Source: Zhihengliuella alba
Lineage (GTDB): Bacteria; Actinomycetota; Actinomycetes; Actinomycetales; Micrococcaceae
Direction: 5' to 3'
DNA length: 64,000 nt
NCBI RefSeq assembly: GCF_039538765.1
Contig: NZ_BAABCJ010000005.1
Location: forward strand, 310,001 to 374,000
A program made the position numbers and the translations under genes. Position 1 is the stretch's first letter; every line of letters starts with the position of its first letter. This document shows, piece after piece, positions 26,420 to 34,445 of this stretch. The notes below the pieces were generated by a model. That model did not search any database, was not told the DNA's origin, and saw only the letters and a list, made by a program, of their open reading frames with translations.

Positions 26420-27574
26420 ATGACTGACGAGAACACCGCGGTCCACCTGGAAGTGGAGCCGCACACGCAGCAGGCTCACGCCGTGCAGCCCCGGCCGGTG
26501 CTCAGCCGCCTGCCGAAGTACGCCGCCGGCAAGCCCCCCGCGCCCATCGAGGGCCTGATCTCCTACAAGCTCTCCTCCAACGAGAACCCGCTGCCGCCCC
26601 TCCCCGCCGTGCTCGACGCAGTGCGCGGCCGGGAGGACCTGTTCCGCTACCCGGACCCGCTGTCCACGCGGCTGCGGGTCGCCCTCGGGCGGTACCTGGA
26701 CGTGCCGGCGGACGACGTGGTCACCGGCGCCGGCTCGCTCGGCGCGCTGACGCAGATTCTCAACACCTTCGCCGGGCAGAACGAGGACGGCGTGCAGGAC
26801 GAGGTCGTCTACGCCTGGCGCTCGTTCGAGGCGTACCCGATCGTCGTGGGCACCGCGGGTGCCCGCGCCGTGGAGGTGCCCCTCCTGGCCGACGGCCGGC
26901 ACGACCTCGCCGCGATGGCCGCCGCCGTCAACGAGCGCACCACGATCGTGGTGCTGTGCACCCCGAACAACCCGACCGGCCCCGTCCTGACGACGGCCGA
27001 GGTCGAGGAGTTCGTGCAGTCGGTGCCGGCGAACGTCATGGTGGTGATCGACGAGGCCTACACCGAGTTCATCCGGGACGACGACGCCGTGAACGGGCTG
27101 GAGATGTACCGGAAGTACCCGAACGTCGTGGTGCTGCGGACGTTCTCCAAGGCGCACGGGCTCGCGAACCTGCGCGTGGGCTACTCCGTCTCCCGGCCGG
27201 AGATCACCCAGCACCTGCGCGTCATCGCGACGCCGTTCGCCGTCTCCACGGTGGCCGAGGAGGCCGCGCTGGCCTCGCTCGAGCACGTCGACGACGTCCT
27301 GGTCCGCGTCGACTCCCTGGTCGCCGAGCGCGAGCGGGTCGTCGCCGGCCTGCAGGAGCTCGGCTGGGAGATCCCCACCACGCAGGCCAACTTCGTGTGG
27401 CTGAACCTCCGCGAGCACGCCGTCGGCTTCGCCGAGTACGCCGGACGGCACGCGCTCTCGGTCCGCGCCTTCGCGGGCGAGGGCGTCCGGGTCAGCATCG
27501 GGGAGGTCGAGGCGAACACCCGGTTCCTGGAGATTTGTAGGAACTATCCAAACCCGCCCCGTCTGTCTGAGTAG
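26420..27574 (+). CDS. Histidinol-phosphate/aromatic aminotransferase (HisC/Pat-like)
   Basis: Fold-type I PLP aminotransferase, 384 aa. It has the HisC layout: KLSSNENPLPPLPAVLDAV, YPDPLSTRLR, CTPNNPTGP, VVIDEAYTEF, and the PLP lysine K244 in RTFSKAHGLANLRVGY. Actinobacteria often carry a second HisC-type enzyme (Pat) acting on phenylalanine, tyrosine or 2-oxoacids. No other his gene is nearby, and the gene stands next to a branched-chain/2-oxoacid dehydrogenase operon, which favours the Pat role. The N-terminal 25 residues are poorly conserved. The ATG at 26420 may be leaderless. Confidence 0.82.
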   Translation: MTDENTAVHLEVEPHTQQAHAVQPRPVLSRLPKYAAGKPPAPIEGLISYKLSSNENPLPPLPAVLDAVRGREDLFRYPDPLSTRLRVALGRYLDVPADDVVTGAGSLGALTQILNTFAGQNEDGVQDEVVYAWRSFEAYPIVVGTAGARAVEVPLLADGRHDLAAMAAAVNERTTIVVLCTPNNPTGPVLTTAEVEEFVQSVPANVMVVIDEAYTEFIRDDDAVNGLEMYRKYPNVVVLRTFSKAHGLANLRVGYSVSRPEITQHLRVIATPFAVSTVAEEAALASLEHVDDVLVRVDSLVAERERVVAGLQELGWEIPTTQANFVWLNLREHAVGFAEYAGRHALSVRAFAGEGVRVSIGEVEANTRFLEICRNYPNPPRLSE

Positions 27575-27592
27575 GACAAATTTCCCGCGGAG

Positions 27593-27620
27593 CCGGGTCC
27601 GCCCAGTAGGCTGGACCCGG
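27593..27620 (+). terminator. Hairpin after the aminotransferase gene
   Basis: CCGGGTCC (27593-27600) pairs with GGACCCGG (27613-27620), 12-nt loop, 19 bp after the stop at 27574. The loop contains TAGGCT (27607-27612), which also looks like a -10 box for the next operon, so the element may serve both purposes. Confidence 0.45.
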
Positions 27621-27631
27621 ACTTCCGCCCC

Positions 27632-27669
27632 ATATGCCTTCTGCGGAATGTATTCCGCAGAAGGCATAT
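27632..27669. promoter_or_regulatory. 38-bp perfect palindrome upstream of the E1-E2 operon
   Basis: ATATGCCTTCTGCGGAAT (27632-27649) and ATTCCGCAGAAGGCATAT (27652-27669) are exact inverted copies separated by GT. An outer 6-bp CGCCCC/GGGGCG pair (27626-27631 and 27675-27680) extends the symmetry after a 5-nt offset. It lies 55 bp before the E1-alpha start and just downstream of a TAGGCT -10-like box. It could be a high-affinity operator or, if transcribed, a very stable 5'-UTR hairpin. The AT-rich core is unlike the GC-rich terminators in this window. Confidence 0.7.
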
Positions 27670-27724
27670 TTAGTGGGGCGGCCACTCACGTTCCGACGTC
27701 GACCCATCCCCGAAGGGACCACGC

Positions 27725-28903
27725 ATGGCGAACACCGGTTCCCCCAGCCCGGCCGAGACCGGCGGCACCGCCGCCGAGAGCTCGCCCGCGCCCATGATCC
27801 AGCTCCTGGACCCGGAGGGTCGGCTCCGCGACGACCCCGTGTTCTCCGCGTACGCGCAGGACGTGGACGGCGAGATGCTGCGCGGCTTCTACCGGGACAT
27901 CGCGCTGACGCGCCGGTTCGACGCCGAGGCCACGGCCCTCCAGCGCCAGGGCGCCCTGGCGCTCTGGGTCCCCTGCCGGGGCCAGGAGGCCGCCCAGATC
28001 GGCTCCGGCCGGGCGACCCGGCCGACGGACTACATCTTCCCGACCTACCGCGAGCACGGCGTCGCCCTGACCCGCGGCGTCGACTTCGCCGAGATGCTCC
28101 GGATCTTCCGGGGCGTCTCCAACGGCGGCTGGGATCCACGAGAGAACCGCTTCCACATGTACACGATGGTGCTGGCCGCCCAGGTCCCGCACGCCACCGG
28201 GTACGCCATGGGCGTCGCGCAGGACCAGTCCGGCTGGACCGCCGAGCAGCGAGAGCGGGACGGCGAGGCCGTCGTGGCGTACTTCGGCGACGGCGCCTCC
28301 TCCGAGGGCGACGTGCACGAGTCGATGGTCTTCGCCGCCAGCTTCAATGCCCCCGTGGTCTTCTTCTGCCAGAACAACCAGTGGGCCATCTCCGTTCCCT
28401 TCGAGGTCCAGTCCAAGGTCCCGCTCGCCGAGCGCGCGGCCGGCTACGGCTTCCCGGGGGTCCGCGTCGACGGCAACGACATCGTCGCCTGCCTGGCCGT
28501 GACCCGCTGGGCGCTCGAGCGAGCCCGCCGCGGCGAGGGCCCGGCCCTGATCGAGGCCGTCACCTACCGCATGAGCGCGCATACGACGGCGGACGATCCC
28601 ACCAAGTACCGCACCTCGGACCAGGAGCAGTCCTGGGTCCACCGGGACCCGATGACCCGGCTGGAGAAGCACCTGCGGGACACCGGCCAGATCGACGACG
28701 AGTTCCTCGCCCAGGTGGATCGGGACGCCGACGCGCTGGCGGCCGACCTGAGGTCGAAGGCCTTCAGCTTCCCGGACCCGAGCCTCCAGGACTCGTTCAA
28801 CAACGTCTACGCCGAGGCCCACCCGTTGATCCGCGAGGAATCGGAGTGGTTCCGCCAGTACGAGTCCGGCTTCGCCGACCACCAGACCGGAGGCAACCGA
28901 TGA
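27725..28903 (+). CDS. 2-oxoacid dehydrogenase E1 component, alpha subunit
   Basis: TPP-binding alpha chain of a pyruvate or branched-chain 2-oxoacid dehydrogenase, 392 aa. The TPP motif runs from YFGDGASSEGDVHESMVFAA to CQNNQWAIS (about residues 188-222), and phosphorylation-loop-like sequences YRMSAHTTADDPTKYR follow. The substrate-channel segment LWVPCRGQEAAQIGSG is typical of actinobacterial E1 alpha proteins annotated as PdhA/BkdA. GAAGGGA precedes the ATG at 27725. It overlaps E1 beta by 4 bp. The aminotransferase upstream and the absence of an E3 gene favour branched-chain or aromatic 2-oxoacid oxidation, but pyruvate cannot be excluded. Confidence 0.88.
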   Translation: MANTGSPSPAETGGTAAESSPAPMIQLLDPEGRLRDDPVFSAYAQDVDGEMLRGFYRDIALTRRFDAEATALQRQGALALWVPCRGQEAAQIGSGRATRPTDYIFPTYREHGVALTRGVDFAEMLRIFRGVSNGGWDPRENRFHMYTMVLAAQVPHATGYAMGVAQDQSGWTAEQRERDGEAVVAYFGDGASSEGDVHESMVFAASFNAPVVFFCQNNQWAISVPFEVQSKVPLAERAAGYGFPGVRVDGNDIVACLAVTRWALERARRGEGPALIEAVTYRMSAHTTADDPTKYRTSDQEQSWVHRDPMTRLEKHLRDTGQIDDEFLAQVDRDADALAADLRSKAFSFPDPSLQDSFNNVYAEAHPLIREESEWFRQYESGFADHQTGGNR

Positions 28904-29874
28904 CCACCATGACGATCGCGAAGGCCCTCAACTCCGGCCTGCGCAAGCGGCTCGAGGAGGACCCGAAGACCCTCCTCATGGGCGAGGACATCGGCCGCCT
29001 CGGGGGCGTCTACCGGATCACGGACGGCCTGCAGAAGGACTTCGGCGCGGACCGGGTGATCGACTCGCCGCTCGCGGAGTCCGGGATCGTCGGCACCTCG
29101 ATCGGCCTGGCGCTGCGCGGCTACCGCCCGGTCGCTGAGATCCAGTTCGACGGGTTCGTCTTCCCCGGGTTCAACCAGATCACCACCCAGCTGGCCAAGA
29201 TGCGCGCCCGCTCCGAGGGCCGCCTGACTGTCCCCGTGGTCATCCGCATCCCGTACGGCGGCGGCATCGGCTCGATTGAGCACCACTCGGAGTCGCCGGA
29301 GGCGCTCTTCGCCCACACCGCGGGCCTGCGCATCATCACCCCGTCCAACGCGCAGGACGCCTACTGGATGATCCAGCAGGCCATCGAGTGCGACGACCCG
29401 GTGATCGTGTTCGAGCCCAAGCGCCGCTACTGGCTCAAGGGCGAGGTGGACACCGAGCGGCCCACCCTGGACCCGTTCAGCGCCCAGGTGGTGCGCCCGG
29501 GCACCCAGGCCACGATCGTCGCCTACGGCCCGCTCGTCCCCGTCGCCCTGGCCGCGGCGGAGGCCGCCGAGGAGGAGGGCTACAGCGTGGAGGTGGTGGA
29601 CCTGCGCTCCATCAGCCCCATCGACTTCGACACCGTGGTCGCCTCGGTGGAGAAGACCGGCCGCCTGATCGTCACCCACGAGGCCCCGACCTTCGGCGGC
29701 ATCGGCGGCGAGATCGCCTCCCGCGTCGCGGAGCGGGCGTTCCTCTCCCTCGAGGCGCCGGTGCTCCGCGTGGGCGGCTTCCACATGCCCTACCCTGTGG
29801 CCAAGGTGGAGGAGGACTACCTCCCCAACATCGACAAGCTGCTCGAGGCGCTGGACCGCCTCTTCTCGTACTGA
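28900..29874 (+). CDS. 2-oxoacid dehydrogenase E1 component, beta subunit
   Basis: 324-aa beta chain of the E1 heterotetramer. It carries LMGEDIGRLGGVYRITDGL, DSPLAESGIVGTSIGLALRG, the EIQFDGFVFPGFNQI segment and the C-terminal transketolase domain (PLVPVALAAAEAAEEEGYSV, VTHEAPTFGGIGGEIA). The ATG at 28900 overlaps the E1-alpha stop (ATGA), with CGGAGG at 28888-28893. The E2 gene follows after 91 bp containing a hairpin. Function is the decarboxylation and reductive acylation step together with E1 alpha. Confidence 0.9.
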   Translation: MTTMTIAKALNSGLRKRLEEDPKTLLMGEDIGRLGGVYRITDGLQKDFGADRVIDSPLAESGIVGTSIGLALRGYRPVAEIQFDGFVFPGFNQITTQLAKMRARSEGRLTVPVVIRIPYGGGIGSIEHHSESPEALFAHTAGLRIITPSNAQDAYWMIQQAIECDDPVIVFEPKRRYWLKGEVDTERPTLDPFSAQVVRPGTQATIVAYGPLVPVALAAAEAAEEEGYSVEVVDLRSISPIDFDTVVASVEKTGRLIVTHEAPTFGGIGGEIASRVAERAFLSLEAPVLRVGGFHMPYPVAKVEEDYLPNIDKLLEALDRLFSY

Positions 29875-29878
29875 CGAA

Positions 29879-29907
29879 GCCGTCGGCGCGGCCCCCGGGC
29901 CGACGGC
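29879..29907 (+). terminator. Hairpin between E1-beta and E2 genes
   Basis: GCCGTCGGC (29879-29887) pairs with GCCGACGGC (29899-29907), 11-nt GC-rich loop, 4 bp after the E1-beta stop. It may reduce read-through into the E2 gene or act as an mRNA processing/stability element. Confidence 0.5.
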
Positions 29908-29965
29908 CGGCGTCGTCATCCGAATCGCTCGATCGCCCCGGCGATCACCAGCCCAAGGAGTCTCG

Positions 29966-31627
29966 ATGAGCACGTTCAACCTTCCCGATGTCGGCGAGGG
30001 CCTGACGGAGGCGGAGATCGTCTCCTGGAAGGTCGCGCCCGGAGACACCGTGGCCGTCAACCAGGTCTTCGTGGAGATCGAGACCGCCAAGTCGCTCGTG
30101 GAGCTGCCCAGCCCGTTCGCCGGGACCGTGGCCGAGCTCCACGCCGCCGAGGGGGAGACCCTGGAGGTGGGGCAGCCGCTGGTCACCATCGACGAGGCCG
30201 GCGCACAGCCCGCCGCCGACCTCGAGGACCCGGCCCCGCCCGCGCAGCGCCCGATGCCCGAGGACCCGGCCGCGCAGTCGTGGCTGGGCGAGGTCACCGA
30301 GCGCTCGCTCGACGACGAGGGGGAGGAGTACGACGCCGCCGCGGACTCCGCGTCCGCCGCGCCTTCCGCCGGAGGATCGGCCCGGGGTGGCGCGCCCGCT
30401 GCGGCCGCACCGACCGCACCGGGTGCGGCGGGAGCCGGGGCCGGGGACGACGTCGAGCAGGTCGGCCCGCTCGTCGGCTCCGGCCCGAAGGCCGACCCCG
30501 TGAAGCGCCGGACCCGCGTGAACCGGCCCCGTCCCTCGGGGAACGTGCTCGGCGGGATCGGCGAGCGGATGGACGCCGCACGCGCGGCCGTCTCCCGCGT
30601 GGCGGCCCCGCGCACCCAGCGCGGCACCGCCGGCGGCGGAGCGCAACCGGCCCCGGCGGCCCGTCCCTCGGGTGCGGCCGCAGCGGCGGGAGGCGCCGGC
30701 GTCGTCCCCGCGGGTACGGAGCGCCGCGCCGGCCTGCTGGGCCGCGTCCTGGCCAAGCCGCCGGTGCGGAAGATCGCCAAGGAGCTCGGCATCGACCTGT
30801 CCAAGGTCCCGGCCTCCGGCGGCCACGGCGAGATCACGCGCGAGGACCTGATGTCCTACCAGGCGCAGCGCGAGGCCGAGCAGGCGGCCGCGCCCGCGTT
30901 CTGGAGCGCCAAGCCGGGGATGGACGACAGGATCGAGCGCCAGCCGGTCAAGGGCGTGCGCAAGGCGACGGCGAACGCGATGGTGAAGTCGGCCTTCAGC
31001 GCCCCGCACGTCTCGATCTTCGTGGACGTCGACGCCACGCGGACCATGGAGTTCGTCCAGCGGCTCAAGCAGAGCAAGGACTTCGAGGGCATCAAGGTCT
31101 CGCCGCTGGTGATCCTGGCGAAGGCCGTCATCTGGGCGGCGGCGCGCAACCCGAACGTCAACGCCTCGTGGGTGGAGACGGAGAAGGGCGCGGAGATCCA
31201 CGTCAAGCACTACATGAACCTCGGCATCGCCGCCGCCACCCCGCGCGGCCTGCTGGTCCCGAACATCAAGGACGCGCAGGACCTGAGCCTGAAGGAGCTC
31301 GCGGTGGCCCTGAACGGCCTCGCGACCACCGCCCGCGCGGGCAAGACGGCGCCGGCGGACATGCAGGGCGGCACCATGACGGTCACCAACATCGGCGCGC
31401 TCGGCATCGACACCGGCACGCCGATCATCAACCCGGGCGAGGTCGCGATCGTCGCGTTCGGCACCGTCCGGCAGAAGCCCTGGGTGGTCTCCGGCGAGAT
31501 CATCCCGCGCTGGATCACCACCCTCGGCGGGTCCTTCGACCACCGCGTGGTGGACGGGGACCTCTCGGCCCGGTTCATGGCGGACGTCGCCGCGATCATG
31601 GAGGAGCCGGCGCTCCTGCTGGACTGA
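29966..31627 (+). CDS. 2-oxoacid dehydrogenase E2 (dihydrolipoamide acyltransferase)
   Basis: 553-aa acyltransferase core protein. One lipoyl domain (residues 1-77) carries the lipoylated K42 in VEIETAKSLVELPSP. A 180-residue Ala/Pro/Gly-rich linker follows. The peripheral E1/E3-binding domain is at about 255-290 (KPPVRKIAKELGIDLSKVPA). The catalytic domain closes with the active-site histidine in SFDHRVVDGDLSARFM. AAGGAG at 29955-29960 precedes ATG 29966. No E3 (lipoamide dehydrogenase) gene follows, so E3 must come from elsewhere. The linker is long for a single-lipoyl E2. Confidence 0.92.
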   Translation: MSTFNLPDVGEGLTEAEIVSWKVAPGDTVAVNQVFVEIETAKSLVELPSPFAGTVAELHAAEGETLEVGQPLVTIDEAGAQPAADLEDPAPPAQRPMPEDPAAQSWLGEVTERSLDDEGEEYDAAADSASAAPSAGGSARGGAPAAAAPTAPGAAGAGAGDDVEQVGPLVGSGPKADPVKRRTRVNRPRPSGNVLGGIGERMDAARAAVSRVAAPRTQRGTAGGGAQPAPAARPSGAAAAAGGAGVVPAGTERRAGLLGRVLAKPPVRKIAKELGIDLSKVPASGGHGEITREDLMSYQAQREAEQAAAPAFWSAKPGMDDRIERQPVKGVRKATANAMVKSAFSAPHVSIFVDVDATRTMEFVQRLKQSKDFEGIKVSPLVILAKAVIWAAARNPNVNASWVETEKGAEIHVKHYMNLGIAAATPRGLLVPNIKDAQDLSLKELAVALNGLATTARAGKTAPADMQGGTMTVTNIGALGIDTGTPIINPGEVAIVAFGTVRQKPWVVSGEIIPRWITTLGGSFDHRVVDGDLSARFMADVAAIMEEPALLLD

Positions 31628-31757
31628 TCCTCCGCGCTGCGGCGTCGGGGTTGCGCCGGTATAACTATTCGGCGACGGCTCTGGAGGGGCTCCTGCGTGC
31701 ATGCCACACTGCGCAGAGAGGGCCCCACGGCCACAGCCACGCCGAGCGGAGGATGCC

Positions 31758-32471
31758 ATGGCCGGCATCGAGGAACGGACGGACCGCCCCGGGCCGGCCC
31801 GTGCCCGGCGGCTGGGCGCCGTCCTCGCCGCGGCGGTGGCCGGAGGCTTGGTGGTCGCGGCCTGCGCCGGACCGGACGCATCCGAGGCGAGCCCGGAGAC
31901 ACGGCCGACGGCGTCGTCCTCCGTCCCCGCGGTCCCGGAACCACCGGACGCCAGCGCCTGGCCGCGCGTCGACCACGGTTTCCTGAGCTTCCCGCAGCCT
32001 CCTGGGTGGACCGTGGCGGAGCAACCGGGTGCGCCGGTCGGCGAGCTGCGGGACGAGACGGGCGAGGCGGTTGCCTACCTCTCCACCGAGCCCTTCGCCG
32101 CGGACACGGGGGACATGGTCCGCTACGGTCATGTGCAGGAGATGCTCCGCATCCCCGTCGACACGGGCGCTGACCAGGAGCAGGTGCTGCTCGGATTCGT
32201 CGCCGGGCCGAGCGCGGAGCCGGGCGTCGGACGGGGGCTCGCGCTGCGCCTGCTCTCTCCGGAGGCGGCGGATCGGCTCGTCGAGACGGGCGAGCAGTCG
32301 CTGAGATTCGATCTGGCCGGCGACGAGCAGGGCGTCTTCTTCAGCGCGGACGGATTCGTCCGCCTCGACGGCGAGGCCGTGGCGGCCCCGGACGACGAGC
32401 AGATCGCCCGATTCATGGAGACCGATCGCTTTCGCCGGCTCGTCGCCGTGATGGCCGGCGTCCGGCGGTGA
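31758..32471 (+). CDS. Lipoprotein, unknown function (paralogue of the next gene)
   Basis: 237-aa secreted protein with an Arg-rich N-terminus, hydrophobic helix and lipobox GGLVVAAC, so probably anchored through the cysteine near residue 36. After a Pro/Thr/Ser linker the mature domain has DHGFLSFPQPPGW, a pattern shared with the following gene (DNGLFTFQHPQDW), plus ETGEAVAYLS versus GETVAYVS. CGGAGG precedes the ATG at 31758. The two proteins are tandem duplicates; the fold resembles PsbP/lipoprotein-type domains but no family is assigned. Confidence 0.65.
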   Translation: MAGIEERTDRPGPARARRLGAVLAAAVAGGLVVAACAGPDASEASPETRPTASSSVPAVPEPPDASAWPRVDHGFLSFPQPPGWTVAEQPGAPVGELRDETGEAVAYLSTEPFAADTGDMVRYGHVQEMLRIPVDTGADQEQVLLGFVAGPSAEPGVGRGLALRLLSPEAADRLVETGEQSLRFDLAGDEQGVFFSADGFVRLDGEAVAAPDDEQIARFMETDRFRRLVAVMAGVRR

Positions 32472-32533
32472 CCGGAGGCGGGGCCAGCACCACCAGCACG
32501 CGGCAGAGCACGGGCAGCGCACAGGAGGGCATC

Positions 32534-33394
32534 ATGTCGATCAACACCACGCCGATCAGCACTACGCAGACCAGCATTGCGCAGGACATCAGTACCCGGG
32601 GCAGCACCGCTCCGCGCGGGGCAGTCCAGGGCAGTGCGGTCCGGCTGCGGGCACCGAGGCGGGCCTCCGCGGCAGTCGGAGCACTGGCGCTCCTGCTCGC
32701 CACCGCGGCCTGCGGCGCGGAGGAGCCCATCGACGCCGGGCCGACCGCATCCGACTCGCCAGCCACCACCCCGCCGAGTGACGCCGCGTCCAGCGACGCG
32801 ACGGCCAGCGACGCTCCAGCGAGCCGGACGCCCGCGGAGGAGACCTCGACGCCGCCGATCGACACGACGGAGTGGGCCACCGCGGACAACGGGCTGTTCA
32901 CGTTCCAGCATCCGCAGGACTGGACGTTCCGGCCGGACGGGGATTCCATCGGGTACGAGCTGGCCGACTCGCAGGGCGAGACGGTCGCGTACGTCTCCGA
33001 GGGGCAGTTCCGGGGCGACTCGGACACCGGTGGAGAGCTGTGGTCCGCCGAGGAAGTCGCCCGGGAGACGCTCTCGACCAACGCCTCGGAGGAGCAAGTC
33101 ATTTTGACGAGCGTGAAGCAGCGCAGCGATGAGGGCGCGGACGACGCCGAGCGGGAGCTCATGGTGCAGATCCTGGAGCCGGCGAACGTCGAGACGGTGC
33201 TCGGCGACACCGGCGGCCAGCCGTTCTGGTTCCGGACCAATGACGAGACGGCGGCCATCTTCATGACGGACGACGATCTGCTGGAGCTCGAGGGCGTCAA
33301 CGCTCAGGCGGACGAGCGGCGGATCACCCAGTTCCTGGAGTCGGAGGAGTACCGGACGATCCTGGAGGTCATGCGCTCCGTCGAGGTGAGATAG
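32534..33394 (+). CDS. Lipoprotein, unknown function (paralogue of the previous gene)
   Basis: 286-aa lipoprotein. A Thr/Ser-rich N-terminal stretch of about 45 residues precedes the hydrophobic helix and the lipobox LLLATAAC. The linker is rich in Ser, Ala, Thr and Pro, and the mature domain aligns with that of the upstream lipoprotein. CAGGAGG at 32522-32528 sets the ATG at 32534, although the signal sequence would then be unusually late in the protein. An internal start nearer the helix is possible. Confidence 0.62.
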   Translation: MSINTTPISTTQTSIAQDISTRGSTAPRGAVQGSAVRLRAPRRASAAVGALALLLATAACGAEEPIDAGPTASDSPATTPPSDAASSDATASDAPASRTPAEETSTPPIDTTEWATADNGLFTFQHPQDWTFRPDGDSIGYELADSQGETVAYVSEGQFRGDSDTGGELWSAEEVARETLSTNASEEQVILTSVKQRSDEGADDAERELMVQILEPANVETVLGDTGGQPFWFRTNDETAAIFMTDDDLLELEGVNAQADERRITQFLESEEYRTILEVMRSVEVR

Positions 33395-33476
33395 ACAGGC
33401 AAGAGTTTCGCAGACAATTCACGCGGGAGGGACTATGCTTTCGCCTTAATAAAAACTTGAGAGTTGGGGGAAATCG

Positions 33477-34445
33477 TTGGGGGCTCAATCGGAGCACTCC
33501 GGCACGTCTGTCGTGCCGTCGAGTCGAAGCAAGAAGCGTTTGATTTTTTGGATCATCGCGATCGTCCTGGTCCTGTTGCTGCTGATGGTCGCACCGGCGG
33601 CTCTTTTCTTCCTCGCGTTTGTCGCCGTCATCCTGGCGATTATCGCCCTGGTCAAGGGGGATCTCCGCTGGGCCCGGATTCCGCATCGAAAGGGAGCCCT
33701 GGCGGCGCTCGGGGCGGCCTTCGTCGTCTTCTGCGCTGCCGGAATCGAAATGGGGCGCGGTGCGGAGTCCGTGAGCATCGCCAGTGCGGGCCTGTCGAAT
33801 GAGGCATCGGAACTCGCCGGGTCTCTGGAGAGTCACATCGGCGCTGCCTGCGAGAGCGACGACCTCTACATGGAGCAGGGCGAGCAGAGGGCGTACTGCG
33901 ACGAAGATTCCGGTCACGGCCTCGTCTGGGTGAGTTCGGCACAGCATGAGGTCCTGCTCGCTGAAGCCGAGAAGGCCGCGGAGGAGGAACGGAAGGCTGC
34001 CGAGGCCGAGGCGGAAGCAGCTCGCCAAGCGGCCGAAGAAGCGCGTATCGCGGAGGAAGCCCGCATCGCCGAGGAGGAGCGGAAAGCGGCCGAGGCCGCC
34101 GAGGCGTCGAAGGCGGCCGAGGAGGCGCGTATCGCGGAGGAAGCCCGTATCGCCGAGGAGCAGCGGAAAGCGGCCGAGGCCGAAGCGGCTGAGGCTGCAC
34201 GCAAGGCCGAGCAGGAGGCCGAAGCACAGCGGCTCGCGCAGGAAGAGGCGCGGAAGAAAGCACCGGCCGCCCCGGCTGCGCCGAAGGAACCCGCTGCACC
34301 GGCCGCCCCGAAGGCGCCCGCAGCGACCTTCTACAAGAACTGCACGGCCGTCAAGGCCGCCGGAGCTGCTCCCATCTATGCGGGTGAGCCCGGATACTCG
34401 AGGAAGTTGGACCGCGACGGTGACGGGATCGGTTGCGAGAGCTGA
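33477..34445 (+). CDS. Membrane-anchored coiled-coil protein with C-terminal excalibur domain
   Basis: 322-aa protein. Two or three hydrophobic segments (about residues 22-62 and 75-93) precede an extracellular region with a paired cysteine segment, then a strongly charged coiled coil (about 160-265) built of repeated EEARIAEE/RKAAEAE units. An Ala/Pro linker follows, and an excalibur domain (about 285-322) begins with YKNCTAVKAAG and ends in DRDGDGIGCE, the Ca2+-binding D-x-D-G-D-G-x-x-C-E motif. Start TTG 33477 has GGGGGA before it. It overlaps the HNH lipoprotein gene. A -10-like TATGCT lies at about 33434. Likely a cell-surface protein. Confidence 0.78.
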   Translation: MGAQSEHSGTSVVPSSRSKKRLIFWIIAIVLVLLLLMVAPAALFFLAFVAVILAIIALVKGDLRWARIPHRKGALAALGAAFVVFCAAGIEMGRGAESVSIASAGLSNEASELAGSLESHIGAACESDDLYMEQGEQRAYCDEDSGHGLVWVSSAQHEVLLAEAEKAAEEERKAAEAEAEAARQAAEEARIAEEARIAEEERKAAEAAEASKAAEEARIAEEARIAEEQRKAAEAEAAEAARKAEQEAEAQRLAQEEARKKAPAAPAAPKEPAAPAAPKAPAATFYKNCTAVKAAGAAPIYAGEPGYSRKLDRDGDGIGCES

